From NCBI RefSeq assembly GCF_049999945.1, contig NZ_JBLYUB010000012.1, positions 62,001 to 126,000 on the forward strand: a DNA stretch of 64,000 bases, read 5' to 3'. The notes beneath the pieces were generated by a model, which did no database searches, was not told the DNA's origin, and saw only the letters and a list, made by a program, of their open reading frames with translations. The position numbers and the translations under genes are program-made. Below, one piece after another: positions 34,571-42,317 of this stretch (position 1 is its first letter; every line of letters starts with the position of its first letter). The DNA comes from Planosporangium spinosum (GTDB lineage Bacteria; Actinomycetota; Actinomycetes; Mycobacteriales; Micromonosporaceae).

Positions 34571-36964
34571 TCAGCCGCGCGGTCCCCCGCCGGCGGCGGT
34601 GAGGACCTCGTCCGGCAGTGGCCGCAAGCCCTCCAGCCCCGTCGGCAACGGCCGCGTGTGCAGCACGCCGAGGCGCTGCGTCGCCCGGGTGAGCGCCACG
34701 TACAGGTCGCTGTACCCGCGCGGCGACTCGGCGACGATGCCCGCGGGCTCGACGACCAGGACCGAGTCGAACTCCAGCCCCTTGGCCTGGCGGACGGTCA
34801 ACACGACCACCCGGCTCTCCAGGTCGACCTGCTCACCGATGGCCGCCTCGGGCACGGCCTTCGTCACGGCCGTGCCCAGCTCGTACTCGTGGCCGGCGGG
34901 AACGATCACCCCGATCCTGCCGTCGGTGACCTCGGCGGTCTCCCGGAGCACCGTCTCGACGAGGCAACCGGCCAGCCGGTCGGGGTCCAGGCGCAGCCGC
35001 CAGGGCTCCACCCCGGTCGACCGGACCGAGCGGGGTGGCCGCAGGCCCGGGTCGATGTCGGCCAGCAGGCGCGCGCCGACCGCCATGATCTCGGCCGGCG
35101 TACGGTAGTTGACCGTCAGCTCCTCCAGCCGCCAGCGGTGGTCCACGTACGGTTCGAGCGCCTGCGCCCAGGACGAGCTGCCGGCCAGGTCGCCGGTCTG
35201 CGCCACGTCGCCGACCACGGTCATCGACCGGCTCGGGCAGCGCCGCATCAGCAGCCGCCAGGCCATCGGCGACAGCTCCTGTGCCTCGTCGACGACGATG
35301 TGGCCGAACGCCCACCGACGGTCGGCCGCCGCCCGCTCGGCCGGGGTCAGCCACGCGGAGTCGTCGTGCCGCTCCGCGAGCCGCTCGGCCTCCAGCAGGT
35401 CGGTGGCGGCCAGGATCTCCGACTCCTCGTCCTCGAAGTCCATCGACGCCGAGCCCGACATGATCTCGAGCGCGCCCTCGGCGTACGCGATCCGCTCGCG
35501 GCGCCGCTTCTCGGCCAGGGCGTCGACCGGCCGGCCGTCCTCGCCGAGCAGTTCGGCCGCCTCGTCGAGCAGCGGTACGTCGGCCGGCGTCCAGCCGCCA
35601 CCGGGGTCGCGGCGGAGCAGGCCCCGTTCGGCGTCGGTGAGCCGCGGCGCCGCGGCGGCGAGCCGCTCGTCGGACGCGTACAGGTCGCCGAGCAGCTGCT
35701 GCGGGGTGAGGATCGGCCACATCCAGTCGAGCGCCGCCCGTACCTCCGGTTCCTCGCGCAGTTCCCGCCGGATCTCGGCGAGGTCGGCCTCTGCCAGCAG
35801 GTTCGGGTCGCCGGGCGCGTCGTCGCCGCCGAGCGGGTCGTCGGCGTACGGGTCGGCACCGATCTTCTCGGCGAGCTGGAGCGACAGCGCGTGGATGACC
35901 TCGGTCTCGAAGATCGGCCGGGCCAGGTTGTGCAGCTTGCCGGAGGTGCGGGCGCGGGCCCGCGCGTCCTCGCAGACCGCCCGGTCCAGTCGCAGCACGT
36001 CCCGGTCGATGGCCAGCTCGAGGAACGTCTCGGGTACCCGCTGCCGGTCCCGGATCGCGGCGGCCAGCACGTCGGTCATCTCCAGCCGCCCCTTGATCTC
36101 GGCCGCCTCGGCCGGCTCGGCCCGCCGCGCGGTGACCCCGGGGTACAGGTCGCCGACGGTGCCCAGCAGCACGCCGGTCTCCGCGAGCGAGGGCAACACC
36201 TGGGAGATGTACCGCAGGAACGTCTCGTTCGGGCCGACGACCAGGACGACCCGCGTCGACAACTGCTGACGGTACGTGTACAGCAGGTAGGCCACGCGGT
36301 GCAGGGCGACCGCCGTCTTGCCCGTGCCGGGGCCACCCTGCACGACCAGGGTCCCGGCCAGGTCGGCGCGGATGATGCGGTCCTGCTCGGCCTGGATGGT
36401 CTCGACGATGTCGCGCATCCGGCCGGTACGGCTGGCGTCCAGGGCGGCCAGCAGCGCCGCCTCGCCGGTCACCTCCTCGTGCACGCCGGACCGCTGCGCG
36501 GTGAGGTCGAGCACCTCGTCGTCGAGGCCGACCACCCGGCGCTGCCGGGTACGGATGTGCCGGCGGCGCCGTACGCCCTCCGGTGACGCCGCGGTGGCCA
36601 GGTAGAACGGCCGGGCGGCCGGTGCCCGCCAGTCCATCAGCAGCGGCTCGTAGTCCCCGGCCTCGTCGAAGATCCCGATGCGGCCGATGTACCGGCGCTC
36701 GGCCCCGTCGAAGTCCAGCCGGCCGAAGCACAGCCCGTTCTCCACGGCGCTCAGCTGGGCCAACTGGTCGGTGTACATGGTGACGGCCGCCTCGCGCTCG
36801 GACCGGGCCTGCAACGTCCCGCCACCTGTCCGCAGCGCGCCGTCCAGCCGGTTCGACGCCTGCTCACGCAGGTGGTCGAGCCGGCCGTACAGCATCGACA
36901 CGTACTCCTGCTCCCGGCCGATCTCGTCGGTCCGGTCATTGTCGGAGGCGCCGAAGCTTGACAA
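34571..36964 (-). CDS. helD: HelD-like UvrD/Rep-family helicase
   Basis: 797 residues (TTG start). N-terminal coiled coil (REQEYVSMLYGRLDHLREQ) reaches into RNA polymerase in known HelD structures; Walker A GGPGTGKTAVALHR, Walker B VVDEAQELSPMAW, motif III GDVAQTGD, and C-terminal motifs NYRTPAEI, TVRQAKGLEFD and VALTRATQRL are present. Actinobacterial HelD uses ATP to release stalled or rifampicin-bound RNA polymerase. I favour TTG 36962-36964 after AGGGAG; an ATG at 37006 falls inside a hairpin. A plus-strand terminator-like hairpin overlaps its leader. Confidence 0.88.
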   Translation of the reverse strand: MSSFGASDNDRTDEIGREQEYVSMLYGRLDHLREQASNRLDGALRTGGGTLQARSEREAAVTMYTDQLAQLSAVENGLCFGRLDFDGAERRYIGRIGIFDEAGDYEPLLMDWRAPAARPFYLATAASPEGVRRRRHIRTRQRRVVGLDDEVLDLTAQRSGVHEEVTGEAALLAALDASRTGRMRDIVETIQAEQDRIIRADLAGTLVVQGGPGTGKTAVALHRVAYLLYTYRQQLSTRVVLVVGPNETFLRYISQVLPSLAETGVLLGTVGDLYPGVTARRAEPAEAAEIKGRLEMTDVLAAAIRDRQRVPETFLELAIDRDVLRLDRAVCEDARARARTSGKLHNLARPIFETEVIHALSLQLAEKIGADPYADDPLGGDDAPGDPNLLAEADLAEIRRELREEPEVRAALDWMWPILTPQQLLGDLYASDERLAAAAPRLTDAERGLLRRDPGGGWTPADVPLLDEAAELLGEDGRPVDALAEKRRRERIAYAEGALEIMSGSASMDFEDEESEILAATDLLEAERLAERHDDSAWLTPAERAAADRRWAFGHIVVDEAQELSPMAWRLLMRRCPSRSMTVVGDVAQTGDLAGSSSWAQALEPYVDHRWRLEELTVNYRTPAEIMAVGARLLADIDPGLRPPRSVRSTGVEPWRLRLDPDRLAGCLVETVLRETAEVTDGRIGVIVPAGHEYELGTAVTKAVPEAAIGEQVDLESRVVVLTVRQAKGLEFDSVLVVEPAGIVAESPRGYSDLYVALTRATQRLGVLHTRPLPTGLEGLRPLPDEVLTAAGGGPRG

Positions 36965-36993
36965 ACTGACTCCCTGTCCGCTAAATTTGGCTG

Positions 36994-37022
36994 AAGAACG
37001 GCACATACGCCGTTCTTTTTTT
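36994..37022 (+). terminator. Intrinsic-terminator-like hairpin in the helD leader, plus orientation
   Basis: AAGAACGGC (36994-37002) and GCCGTTCTT (37009-37017) form a 9-bp stem with loop ACATAC, followed by a run of seven T (37016-37022). This is a textbook rho-independent terminator when read on the plus strand, a rarity in such GC-rich DNA. No plus-strand gene ends nearby. On the helD transcript the same bases give a leader hairpin 30 bases before the TTG start. Confidence 0.75.
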
Positions 37023-37130
37023 GTGCCCGAACGACCAAAGATAGCGTGTCTTCCGGCGTACCGGGCGCGTCACACCCGTGTCGGTGAGCGCGGTCGACGC
37101 ACCGGGTGCCAGCGGGCCGCAGATCGACTA

Positions 37131-37370
37131 TCACCGTTGGCCGGCGGACCACGCTCCCGGCGGCGGGCCGGTCCTGGCCGGTCCGGCACCGCACCACCTC
37201 GCGTCCGCCTCGTAGCTGGACACCAGGTACGGCAGGTCGAGTTCGGCGATGCCGGCGAAGATTTCACGGTACGCGCGGCGCACGTTCCGGCAGCCGGCCC
37301 GCCGCGGCAGCTCGGCGGTGGGCTCCGTACCGCTGGACTCCGGGCCGACCAGCAGAAACCCGCGCGTCAC
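37131..37370 (-). pseudogene. Internally deleted P-loop (sulfotransferase/kinase-like) gene remnant
   Basis: A 79-codon frame starting GTG, overlapping the stop of the preceding minus-strand gene (GTGA). It begins with a P-loop block GFLLVGPESSGTE, typical of small sulfotransferase- or nucleotide-kinase-like proteins, then jumps at about residue 25 to RRAYREIFAGIAELDLPYLV, which in such families lies near the C terminus. The final part is Pro/Arg-rich and unlike a real end. I read it as a gene that lost its middle. The family assignment is from pattern memory and is tentative. Confidence 0.4.
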
Positions 37371-37834
37371 GTGCGGTCCGCGCCGGCGCCCTCTTCCGGG
37401 TTGTACGCCCGGTCCGGATCGACGTCCGAGCCGCCGACGATCGTGCCGCCGGTGCTACCGCCGGTCGTGGCGTCGCTGGTGGAACCACCGACCGGCGTGC
37501 CCAGACCGCCGCTCGTGGCGTCGCCGGTGGTCGTCGGGGCCACGTCGGGCCCCTGCCGCGCGACCCGGCGGACGCTCGCCGGCCCCGCCTTGCCCCCGGT
37601 GGTCGTCACCATCCCCGGCGTCTCGGTCGGACCACCGTCCCGGTAGATCTGCGGGTCGATCGGATGGTCGGCCACGTCGTCGCGTTCGGCGGCCTCGCGG
37701 GCCTGCCGCGCCTCATCCTCGGGCTCGGTGATCTCGTCGAGGTATCCGGGACCGTACAGCCCGCGCTCATCCACCGCCCTCTCGGCCTTCCTGCCTACCG
37801 GTGACTGTTCCTGCCGGTCACCCACGTCACTCAC
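37367..37834 (-). CDS. Hypothetical, probably disordered protein
   Basis: About 155 residues from GTG 37832-37834. The N-terminal half is charged (AERAVDERGLYGPGYLDEIT; EDEARQAREAAERDDVADHP), the C-terminal half is Gly/Thr/Ser-rich with TTGG-type repeats (TTTGDATSGGLG, TTGGSTGG), suggesting an unstructured tail. No signal peptide or membrane helix. I do not recognise a family. Earlier starts, including an ATG at 37918, are possible. Its stop overlaps the start of the P-loop remnant. Confidence 0.6.
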   Translation of the reverse strand: MSDVGDRQEQSPVGRKAERAVDERGLYGPGYLDEITEPEDEARQAREAAERDDVADHPIDPQIYRDGGPTETPGMVTTTGGKAGPASVRRVARQGPDVAPTTTGDATSGGLGTPVGGSTSDATTGGSTGGTIVGGSDVDPDRAYNPEEGAGADRT

Positions 37835-38007
37835 CCCACGTTCGACTACCGTTGCGCGGCCGTGCCGCTCGCTTGCGTACCCGCCGGGTCCGTGCCCGCC
37901 GGTCCCGCTCGATGCCATCTGGATGCTTGCCCACGGCCCTCGGCGCGAAACCCACTGATCCCCGCGGCAGCCGCCGACGGTGGCCGGGCGTTGCCATACT
38001 CGGCCGC

Positions 38008-38191
38008 ATGAGGCGCCCGAGAGCACCGCAGCTCACCTGCCCGCCGTGCCGGCACACCCACGTCGACCGGGAAGAGGGCCGGCTCGACAGCCGGTGGGGG
38101 GACGAGCCATCGCGTCACGCTGCTGATCTGCCGGGAATGCCGGTACATCCCGCACGTCTACGACCGGCACTCGATCTTCGACTTCGACTGA
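38008..38191 (+). pseudogene. Small zinc-ribbon protein gene with a frameshift in a G6 run
   Basis: From ATG 38008 the frame reads LTCPPCRHTHVDREEGRLDS, the first CxxC half of a zinc ribbon. After the run of six G at 38096-38101 the coding signal moves one frame over and gives RVTLLICRECRYIPHVYDRH ending FDFD and TGA at 38189-38191, the second CxxC half. Removing one G restores a continuous 60-residue protein. CATACT at 37994-37999 would start RNA near the ATG, so it is likely leaderless. It is either a true frameshift, a phase-variable tract or a sequencing error. Confidence 0.65.
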
Positions 38192-38446
38192 TCCGGCGGC
38201 ATGGTCGGCGCCCGGCGTCAACCTCCGATCGGACCGACCTGACCGTACTCCGGGCGCCCGCTGAAGTCGGGTGATCACACAGCCGCATCCGGGGTACTAC
38301 CGGTTCGTCGGCGCGCCGCGGCTATTCGGCGCGCGGACGCTCTCGGTGGCGTACCGTCAAAGCTCCGACGCATCGGTTGTGATCGACACGCGGCGCTTCC
38401 GGCGGGAGCCACGGAGACGAGCACGACACGAGCGGGGGAAGTTCAG

Positions 38447-38962
38447 GTGGAGTCGCTGCGTAGGGCCGGTGTCTGGCTCGGGCTTGCCGAGGATAGCGAG
38501 GACGATGTGAACCCGGATGCCATCTACGACGATGACCCGGTCGGGTACGACGACCGCTGGGCACGTCGGCGCCCGGCCACCGAACTCCGGGCGGCCGGGC
38601 GCCGGCGGACGATCCACCTCGACCAGTACGCCGGCGTCGAGCAGCAGCACCAGGGCCACCGGCAGGCCGGCACCGACAACGACCGCTTCGAGATCGCCAC
38701 GATCCACGCGCACAGCTTCCGGGACGCCCGGATCATAGGCGAGTACTACCGCCAGGACATCCCGGTGGTCATCGACCTGTCCGCGCTCGACGACTCGGAC
38801 GCGCGGCGCATCGTCGACTTCGCGGCCGGCCTGATCTTCGGTCGCCGCGGCGACATCCACCGACTCACCCGCGGGGTGTTCCTCCTCGCCCCCGCGGGCG
38901 TCACCATCCTGACCGGCGGCCGGCCCCAGGTGGCGGGGGGCGACTTCTTCGACCAGTCCTGA
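38447..38962 (+). CDS. SepF-like cell-division protein
   Basis: 171 residues. The N-terminal membrane-binding helix (MESLRRAGVWLGLAEDSED) and the C-terminal SepF domain (IIGEYYRQDIPVVIDLSALD; ARRIVDFAAGLIFGRRGDIHRL; GVFLLAP) are clear. SepF tethers FtsZ to the membrane; actinomycetes carry additional SepF-like paralogues away from the division gene cluster. No ftsZ, sepF partner or ylm genes lie nearby, so this is likely such a paralogue with a sporulation or modulatory role. GTG start after GGGGGAA. Confidence 0.85.
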   Translation: MESLRRAGVWLGLAEDSEDDVNPDAIYDDDPVGYDDRWARRRPATELRAAGRRRTIHLDQYAGVEQQHQGHRQAGTDNDRFEIATIHAHSFRDARIIGEYYRQDIPVVIDLSALDDSDARRIVDFAAGLIFGRRGDIHRLTRGVFLLAPAGVTILTGGRPQVAGGDFFDQS

Positions 38963-38967
38963 CGCCG

Positions 38968-39008
38968 GTGTCCGGCCCGCACTGTCGGTAGTGGACAGAG
39001 CCGGACAC
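38968..39008 (+). terminator. Bipartite hairpin after the SepF-like gene
   Basis: GTGTCCGGC (38968-38976) pairs with GCCGGACAC (39000-39008), with an inner CTGTC/GACAG pair (38982-38986, 38994-38998). It begins six bases after the stop and separates convergent genes. Confidence 0.6.
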
Positions 39009-39073
39009 AGTGGACCGGCGTGGGTGCCGGGCGACACGGCGGCCGGCTCACCGCTACCGGCGAGCCGGCCGGT

Positions 39074-39592
39074 TCAGCATTCGCAGGAAATCCCCGGCCC
39101 GGCCGGCGCGGTGAGATCGTCGACCGGACGCGCCGTCACCCCGGCGGCCGTCTGCACCGGCAAGCCCTCGCGCACCCAGTACTCGTACCCGCCGATCATC
39201 TCCTTGACCCGGTAACCGAGCGTCGCCAACTCCAGTGCCGCCCGGGTGGCGCCGTTGCAGCCGGGCCCCCAGCAGTACGTCACCACGACCGCGTCCGAGG
39301 CGATGAGCGTCCGGGCGCGCGCGGCGATGTCGGCGGTCGGCAGGTGGACCGCGCCCGGGATGCGCCCCTGCCGCCACGCCGGGAGGCCGCGCGAGTCCAC
39401 GACGATGAGGCCCGCCACCCCCGCCGTCAGGTCGGCGTGCACGTCGGAGACGTCGGCCTCGTACGACAGGCGGGCCGCGAAGTGCGCGGCGGCGCGAACC
39501 GGATCGGCCGGCGGCACGGCGAGCACCGCGGACCGCGGCGGGGCCGACATGCCGGTGGTCAGGTGTTCCGAGGTCGGGTTTTCGGTGGTCAT
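39074..39592 (-). CDS. Rhodanese-like domain protein
   Basis: 172 residues with a single rhodanese domain. The block VVDSRGLPAWRQGRIPGAVHLPT (about 67-88) and the active loop VVTYCWGPGCNGATRAALELATLGYRV place a Cys at the catalytic position (Cys in YCWGPGC). The loop differs from the classical CRxGxR of thiosulfate sulfurtransferases, so the substrate is open; the family moves sulfur between thiols. ATG 39590-39592 is preferred over an ATG four codons upstream. Divergent from the GlxA-type regulator, with only 72 bases between them. Confidence 0.85.
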   Translation of the reverse strand: MTTENPTSEHLTTGMSAPPRSAVLAVPPADPVRAAAHFAARLSYEADVSDVHADLTAGVAGLIVVDSRGLPAWRQGRIPGAVHLPTADIAARARTLIASDAVVVTYCWGPGCNGATRAALELATLGYRVKEMIGGYEYWVREGLPVQTAAGVTARPVDDLTAPAGPGISCEC

Positions 39593-39651
39593 GGCACTCA
39601 GCATCGCGGTCGACGCGGCCGCGCCGACAGTGGCGTGATCGACGCTGTCCG

Positions 39652-39657
39652 CTAAGA
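39652..39657 (+). promoter_or_regulatory. -10 hexamer of the GlxA-type regulator
   Basis: TAAGAT at 39652-39657 lies seven bases before the ATG at 39665, which has no ribosome site. The transcript would start at or very near the ATG, so leaderless translation is likely. Confidence 0.45.
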
Positions 39658-39664
39658 TCCCGCC

Positions 39665-40663
39665 ATGGCGCGAACGGTTCCGGGGCGCGGGCCGGCCGTC
39701 GCGGTCCTCGCCTACGACGGCATGTCCGGCTTCGAGGTCGGCATCGTGACGGAGGTGTTCGGGCTCCCCCGGCCCGAGTTCGACCCGCCCTGGTACGAGC
39801 TGACGATCTGCGCGGAGCGACCCGGCCCGGTTCGCGTCATCGGCGGCGCCGCCCTGCACACCCCGTACGGGCTGGAGGTGTTCGCGGGCGCGGAGACGGT
39901 GATCGTCCCCGGCGTTCCCGACGTCACCGGCGACCCCGACCCGGCGCTGACCGAGGCGCTGCGCGCGGCGCACCGGCGCGGAGCGCGGGTGGTGTCCATC
40001 TGCTCCGGCGCGTTCGCACTCGCGGCCGCCGGCCTGCTCGACGGGCGCCGCGCCACCACGCACTGGCGCTACGCCGACCTGCTGCGACGCCGGTACCCGC
40101 GGGTCACGGTCGACCCGGACGTGCTCTACGTCGACGACGGCGACGTACTCACCGGCGCCGGCAGCGCCGCCGGCCTGGACCTGTGCGTCCACCTCGTCCG
40201 CCGGGACTTCGGCCCGTCGGTCGCCAACGCCGTCGCGCGCCGGCTGGTGATCCAACCGCACCGCGACGGCGGGCAGGCCCAGTTCATCGAGTCGCCGGTC
40301 GCGGCCGACCCGGCCGACGACCGGGTCGCCCGGAGCATGGAGTGGGCGCTGGCGCACCTCAACGAACCGATCACGGTGGAGGTACTGGCCCGCGTGGCGC
40401 ACACCTCGCCCCGGACGTACCTGCGTCACTTCGCCCGCGGCACCGGCACCAGCCCGATCCGCTGGCTGATCGGCCAGCGGATCCAGGCCAGTCTCGCCCT
40501 GCTGTCCGAGACCGACACGCCCGTGGAACAGGTCGCGACCGCGGTCGGTTTCGACACCGCGGTGACGTACCGGCACCACTTCCAGCGCGTGATGCGAACG
40601 TCGCCGTCGGCCTACCGCCGGTCGTTCCGCATGGGCGGCGTCCCGCACCGGCCGGTCAGGTGA
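39665..40663 (+). CDS. GlxA-family transcriptional regulator (DJ-1/PfpI plus AraC HTH)
   Basis: 332 residues. N-terminal DJ-1/PfpI-like domain (VAVLAYDGMSGFEVGIVTEVF; the nucleophile-elbow-like VVSICSGAFALAAAGLL) and C-terminal AraC-type double helix-turn-helix (VARVAHTSPRTYLRHFARG; VATAVGFDTAVTYRHHFQR). Such regulators act as activators or repressors of nearby catabolic genes; here the divergent rhodanese gene or the convergent oxidoreductase are candidate targets. The Cys in SICSGA is conserved in the family but enzymatic activity is usually absent. Confidence 0.9.
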   Translation: MARTVPGRGPAVAVLAYDGMSGFEVGIVTEVFGLPRPEFDPPWYELTICAERPGPVRVIGGAALHTPYGLEVFAGAETVIVPGVPDVTGDPDPALTEALRAAHRRGARVVSICSGAFALAAAGLLDGRRATTHWRYADLLRRRYPRVTVDPDVLYVDDGDVLTGAGSAAGLDLCVHLVRRDFGPSVANAVARRLVIQPHRDGGQAQFIESPVAADPADDRVARSMEWALAHLNEPITVEVLARVAHTSPRTYLRHFARGTGTSPIRWLIGQRIQASLALLSETDTPVEQVATAVGFDTAVTYRHHFQRVMRTSPSAYRRSFRMGGVPHRPVR

Positions 40664-41684
40664 GGCGGACGAGCATCTTGCCGCGGTTGGCGCCCCGCAG
40701 CATGCCGAGGAACGCGTCGGGGGCGTTCTCGATGCCCTCGACGACGGTCTCGTCGACGCGCAGCCGCCCCTCCCGTAGCCAGCGGCCGGCTTCGGCCAGG
40801 AAGTCGGGCATCCGGTCGGCGTGGTCGCCGACGATGAACCCGCGCAGGGTCAGCCGCCTACCGACGGCGAGGAACAGGTTGCGCGGCCCGGGCTCCGGCT
40901 CCGGCGCGTTGTACTGCGAGATCGCGCCGCACAGGGCGACCCGCCCGTGCGGGTTCAACACCGAGATCGCCGCCTCCAGGTGGTCGCCGCCGACGTTGTC
41001 GAAGTACGCGTCGATGCCGTCCGGTGCGGCCGCCCTGAGCTGGTCGGCCACGGGTGCGTCCCGGTAGTTGAACGCCGCGTCGAACCCGAGCGTGCCGGTG
41101 AGGTACTCGACCTTGGCCGCCGAGCCGGCGCTGCCGATGACCCGGGGTGAGCCGCGCAGCTTCGCGATCTGCCCCGCGATGCTGCCCACCGCGCCGGCCG
41201 CGCCGGAGACGAAGACGGTGTCGCTCGGCCTCATCGCGGCGATGTCGAGCAGCCCGACGTAGGCGGTCAGCCCGACCATGCCGAGCGCGCCGAGATAGGC
41301 CGACGGCGGCACGTCGGCGGTGTCGACCTTGCGCGCCTTCGCCGCGTCGAGCAGCGCGTACTCACGCCAGCCGAGCCCGTGCAGGACCGTGTCGCCGACC
41401 GCGAGGTCGGGGCTGGCCGACGCGACGACCTCACCCACCGCGCCGCCGTCGAGCGCCTCCCCGACGCGGAACGGCGGGACGTACGACTCTCCGGCGTTCA
41501 TCCGGCCCCGCATGTACGGGTCGACGGACATCACCAGGTTGCGGACCACCACCTGGCCGGGGCCGGGCTCGGGTACCGGTACCGCCACGAGCCGGAAGTT
41601 TCCGGCGGTGGGCCAGCCCTCGGGGCGCGCGGCGAGGTGGATCTCGCGGCTGGTGGTCGCCGTGGGTGTGTCGGCTCCGGTCAT
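40656..41684 (-). CDS. NADP-dependent MDR-family oxidoreductase (CurA/LTB4 dehydrogenase-like)
   Basis: 342 residues of the zinc-free medium-chain reductase type that reduces activated C=C or C=O bonds with NADPH. The family start REIHLAARPEGWPTAGNFRLV, MSVDPYMRGRM, the nucleotide-binding SGAAGAVGSIAGQIAKLRG (AxxGxxG) and YFDNVGGDHLEAAI are all typical. The stop overlaps the end of the convergent GlxA-type gene by eight bases. A ribosome site AGGAGCTGCC lies before ATG. Confidence 0.9.
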   Translation of the reverse strand: MTGADTPTATTSREIHLAARPEGWPTAGNFRLVAVPVPEPGPGQVVVRNLVMSVDPYMRGRMNAGESYVPPFRVGEALDGGAVGEVVASASPDLAVGDTVLHGLGWREYALLDAAKARKVDTADVPPSAYLGALGMVGLTAYVGLLDIAAMRPSDTVFVSGAAGAVGSIAGQIAKLRGSPRVIGSAGSAAKVEYLTGTLGFDAAFNYRDAPVADQLRAAAPDGIDAYFDNVGGDHLEAAISVLNPHGRVALCGAISQYNAPEPEPGPRNLFLAVGRRLTLRGFIVGDHADRMPDFLAEAGRWLREGRLRVDETVVEGIENAPDAFLGMLRGANRGKMLVRLT

Positions 41685-41827
41685 GGCAGCTCCTGTCGGG
41701 CACGCGGCGGATCCGGCGAAGACGCCGCTGGTTCCACGTTATTCGGTGACGGCGGGCGGGCAACCGCGCGATGGTGTCCCGGGCCGGTGCACAGCTGAGG
41801 CGGACTCGCGTACGCTCCGCCGGCACC

Positions 41828-41866
41828 GTTCAGCCATCGACGGCCGAGCCGTTTAGCCATCGACGG
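41828..41866. repeat. Direct repeat, possible operator
   Basis: GTTCAGCCATCGACGG (41828-41843) is repeated with one mismatch at 41851-41866, a 23-base period or about two helical turns. It lies about 100 bases before the small membrane-protein gene and could bind a regulator on one face of the DNA. Confidence 0.5.
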
Positions 41867-41963
41867 ACGATGGGTATCACCCCGCCACCCACCGGCGGTC
41901 CACCCAGCACCGCCGGCGGTCCCCCACACCTCGACCTGACCTGGATCCCACCTGGAGGCAGCG

Positions 41964-42170
41964 GTGCGTACCGGAGGCATAGGCGGCGTCATCATTCTCA
42001 TCTGGCTGATCATCGGGGCCGTGGCGGCCGGCCAGCGCGGATACTTCAACAGTTCCAACGACAACTGTGCCAAGGCGGGCACCACCGCGGTCACCGTGCT
42101 CGCCGGCCCGTTGAACTACGTCGGCGTCAACCCGAAGGTCAACTGCCAGGTACCCCAGCCTTCCCAGTGA
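41964..42170 (+). CDS. Small membrane protein
   Basis: 68 residues, GTG start after GGAGGCAGC. One N-terminal helix (GGVIILIWLIIGAVAAGQRG) then a short extracytoplasmic part with two Cys (DNCAKAGTTAVTV and VNCQVPQP) that could form a disulfide. I recall similar small proteins in streptomycetes and relatives but no function. It stands alone before the L,D-transpeptidase gene, with 147 bases between. Confidence 0.7.
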   Translation: MRTGGIGGVIILIWLIIGAVAAGQRGYFNSSNDNCAKAGTTAVTVLAGPLNYVGVNPKVNCQVPQPSQ

Positions 42171-42270
42171 CCGGCCGCTTCGTCACCCGGCGGGTTCCCG
42201 CGCCGTACTTTCGGATAATTCACTGCAATTCAGGTGCATGCCGGGTCGCAACGCACCGGATCACGTGCGT

Positions 42271-42289
42271 CCACCTGATAAACAGGTGG
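42271..42289 (+). promoter_or_regulatory. Hairpin in the L,D-transpeptidase leader
   Basis: CCACCTG (42271-42277) and CAGGTGG (42283-42289) with loop ATAAA lie 28 bases before the start. A GATAAT -10-like hexamer is upstream at about 42213-42218, so the hairpin is probably in the transcript. It may affect mRNA stability or be an operator. Confidence 0.4.
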
Positions 42290-42317
42290 GGGTGCTCGCG
42301 ATGCGGACGAGGAGATC

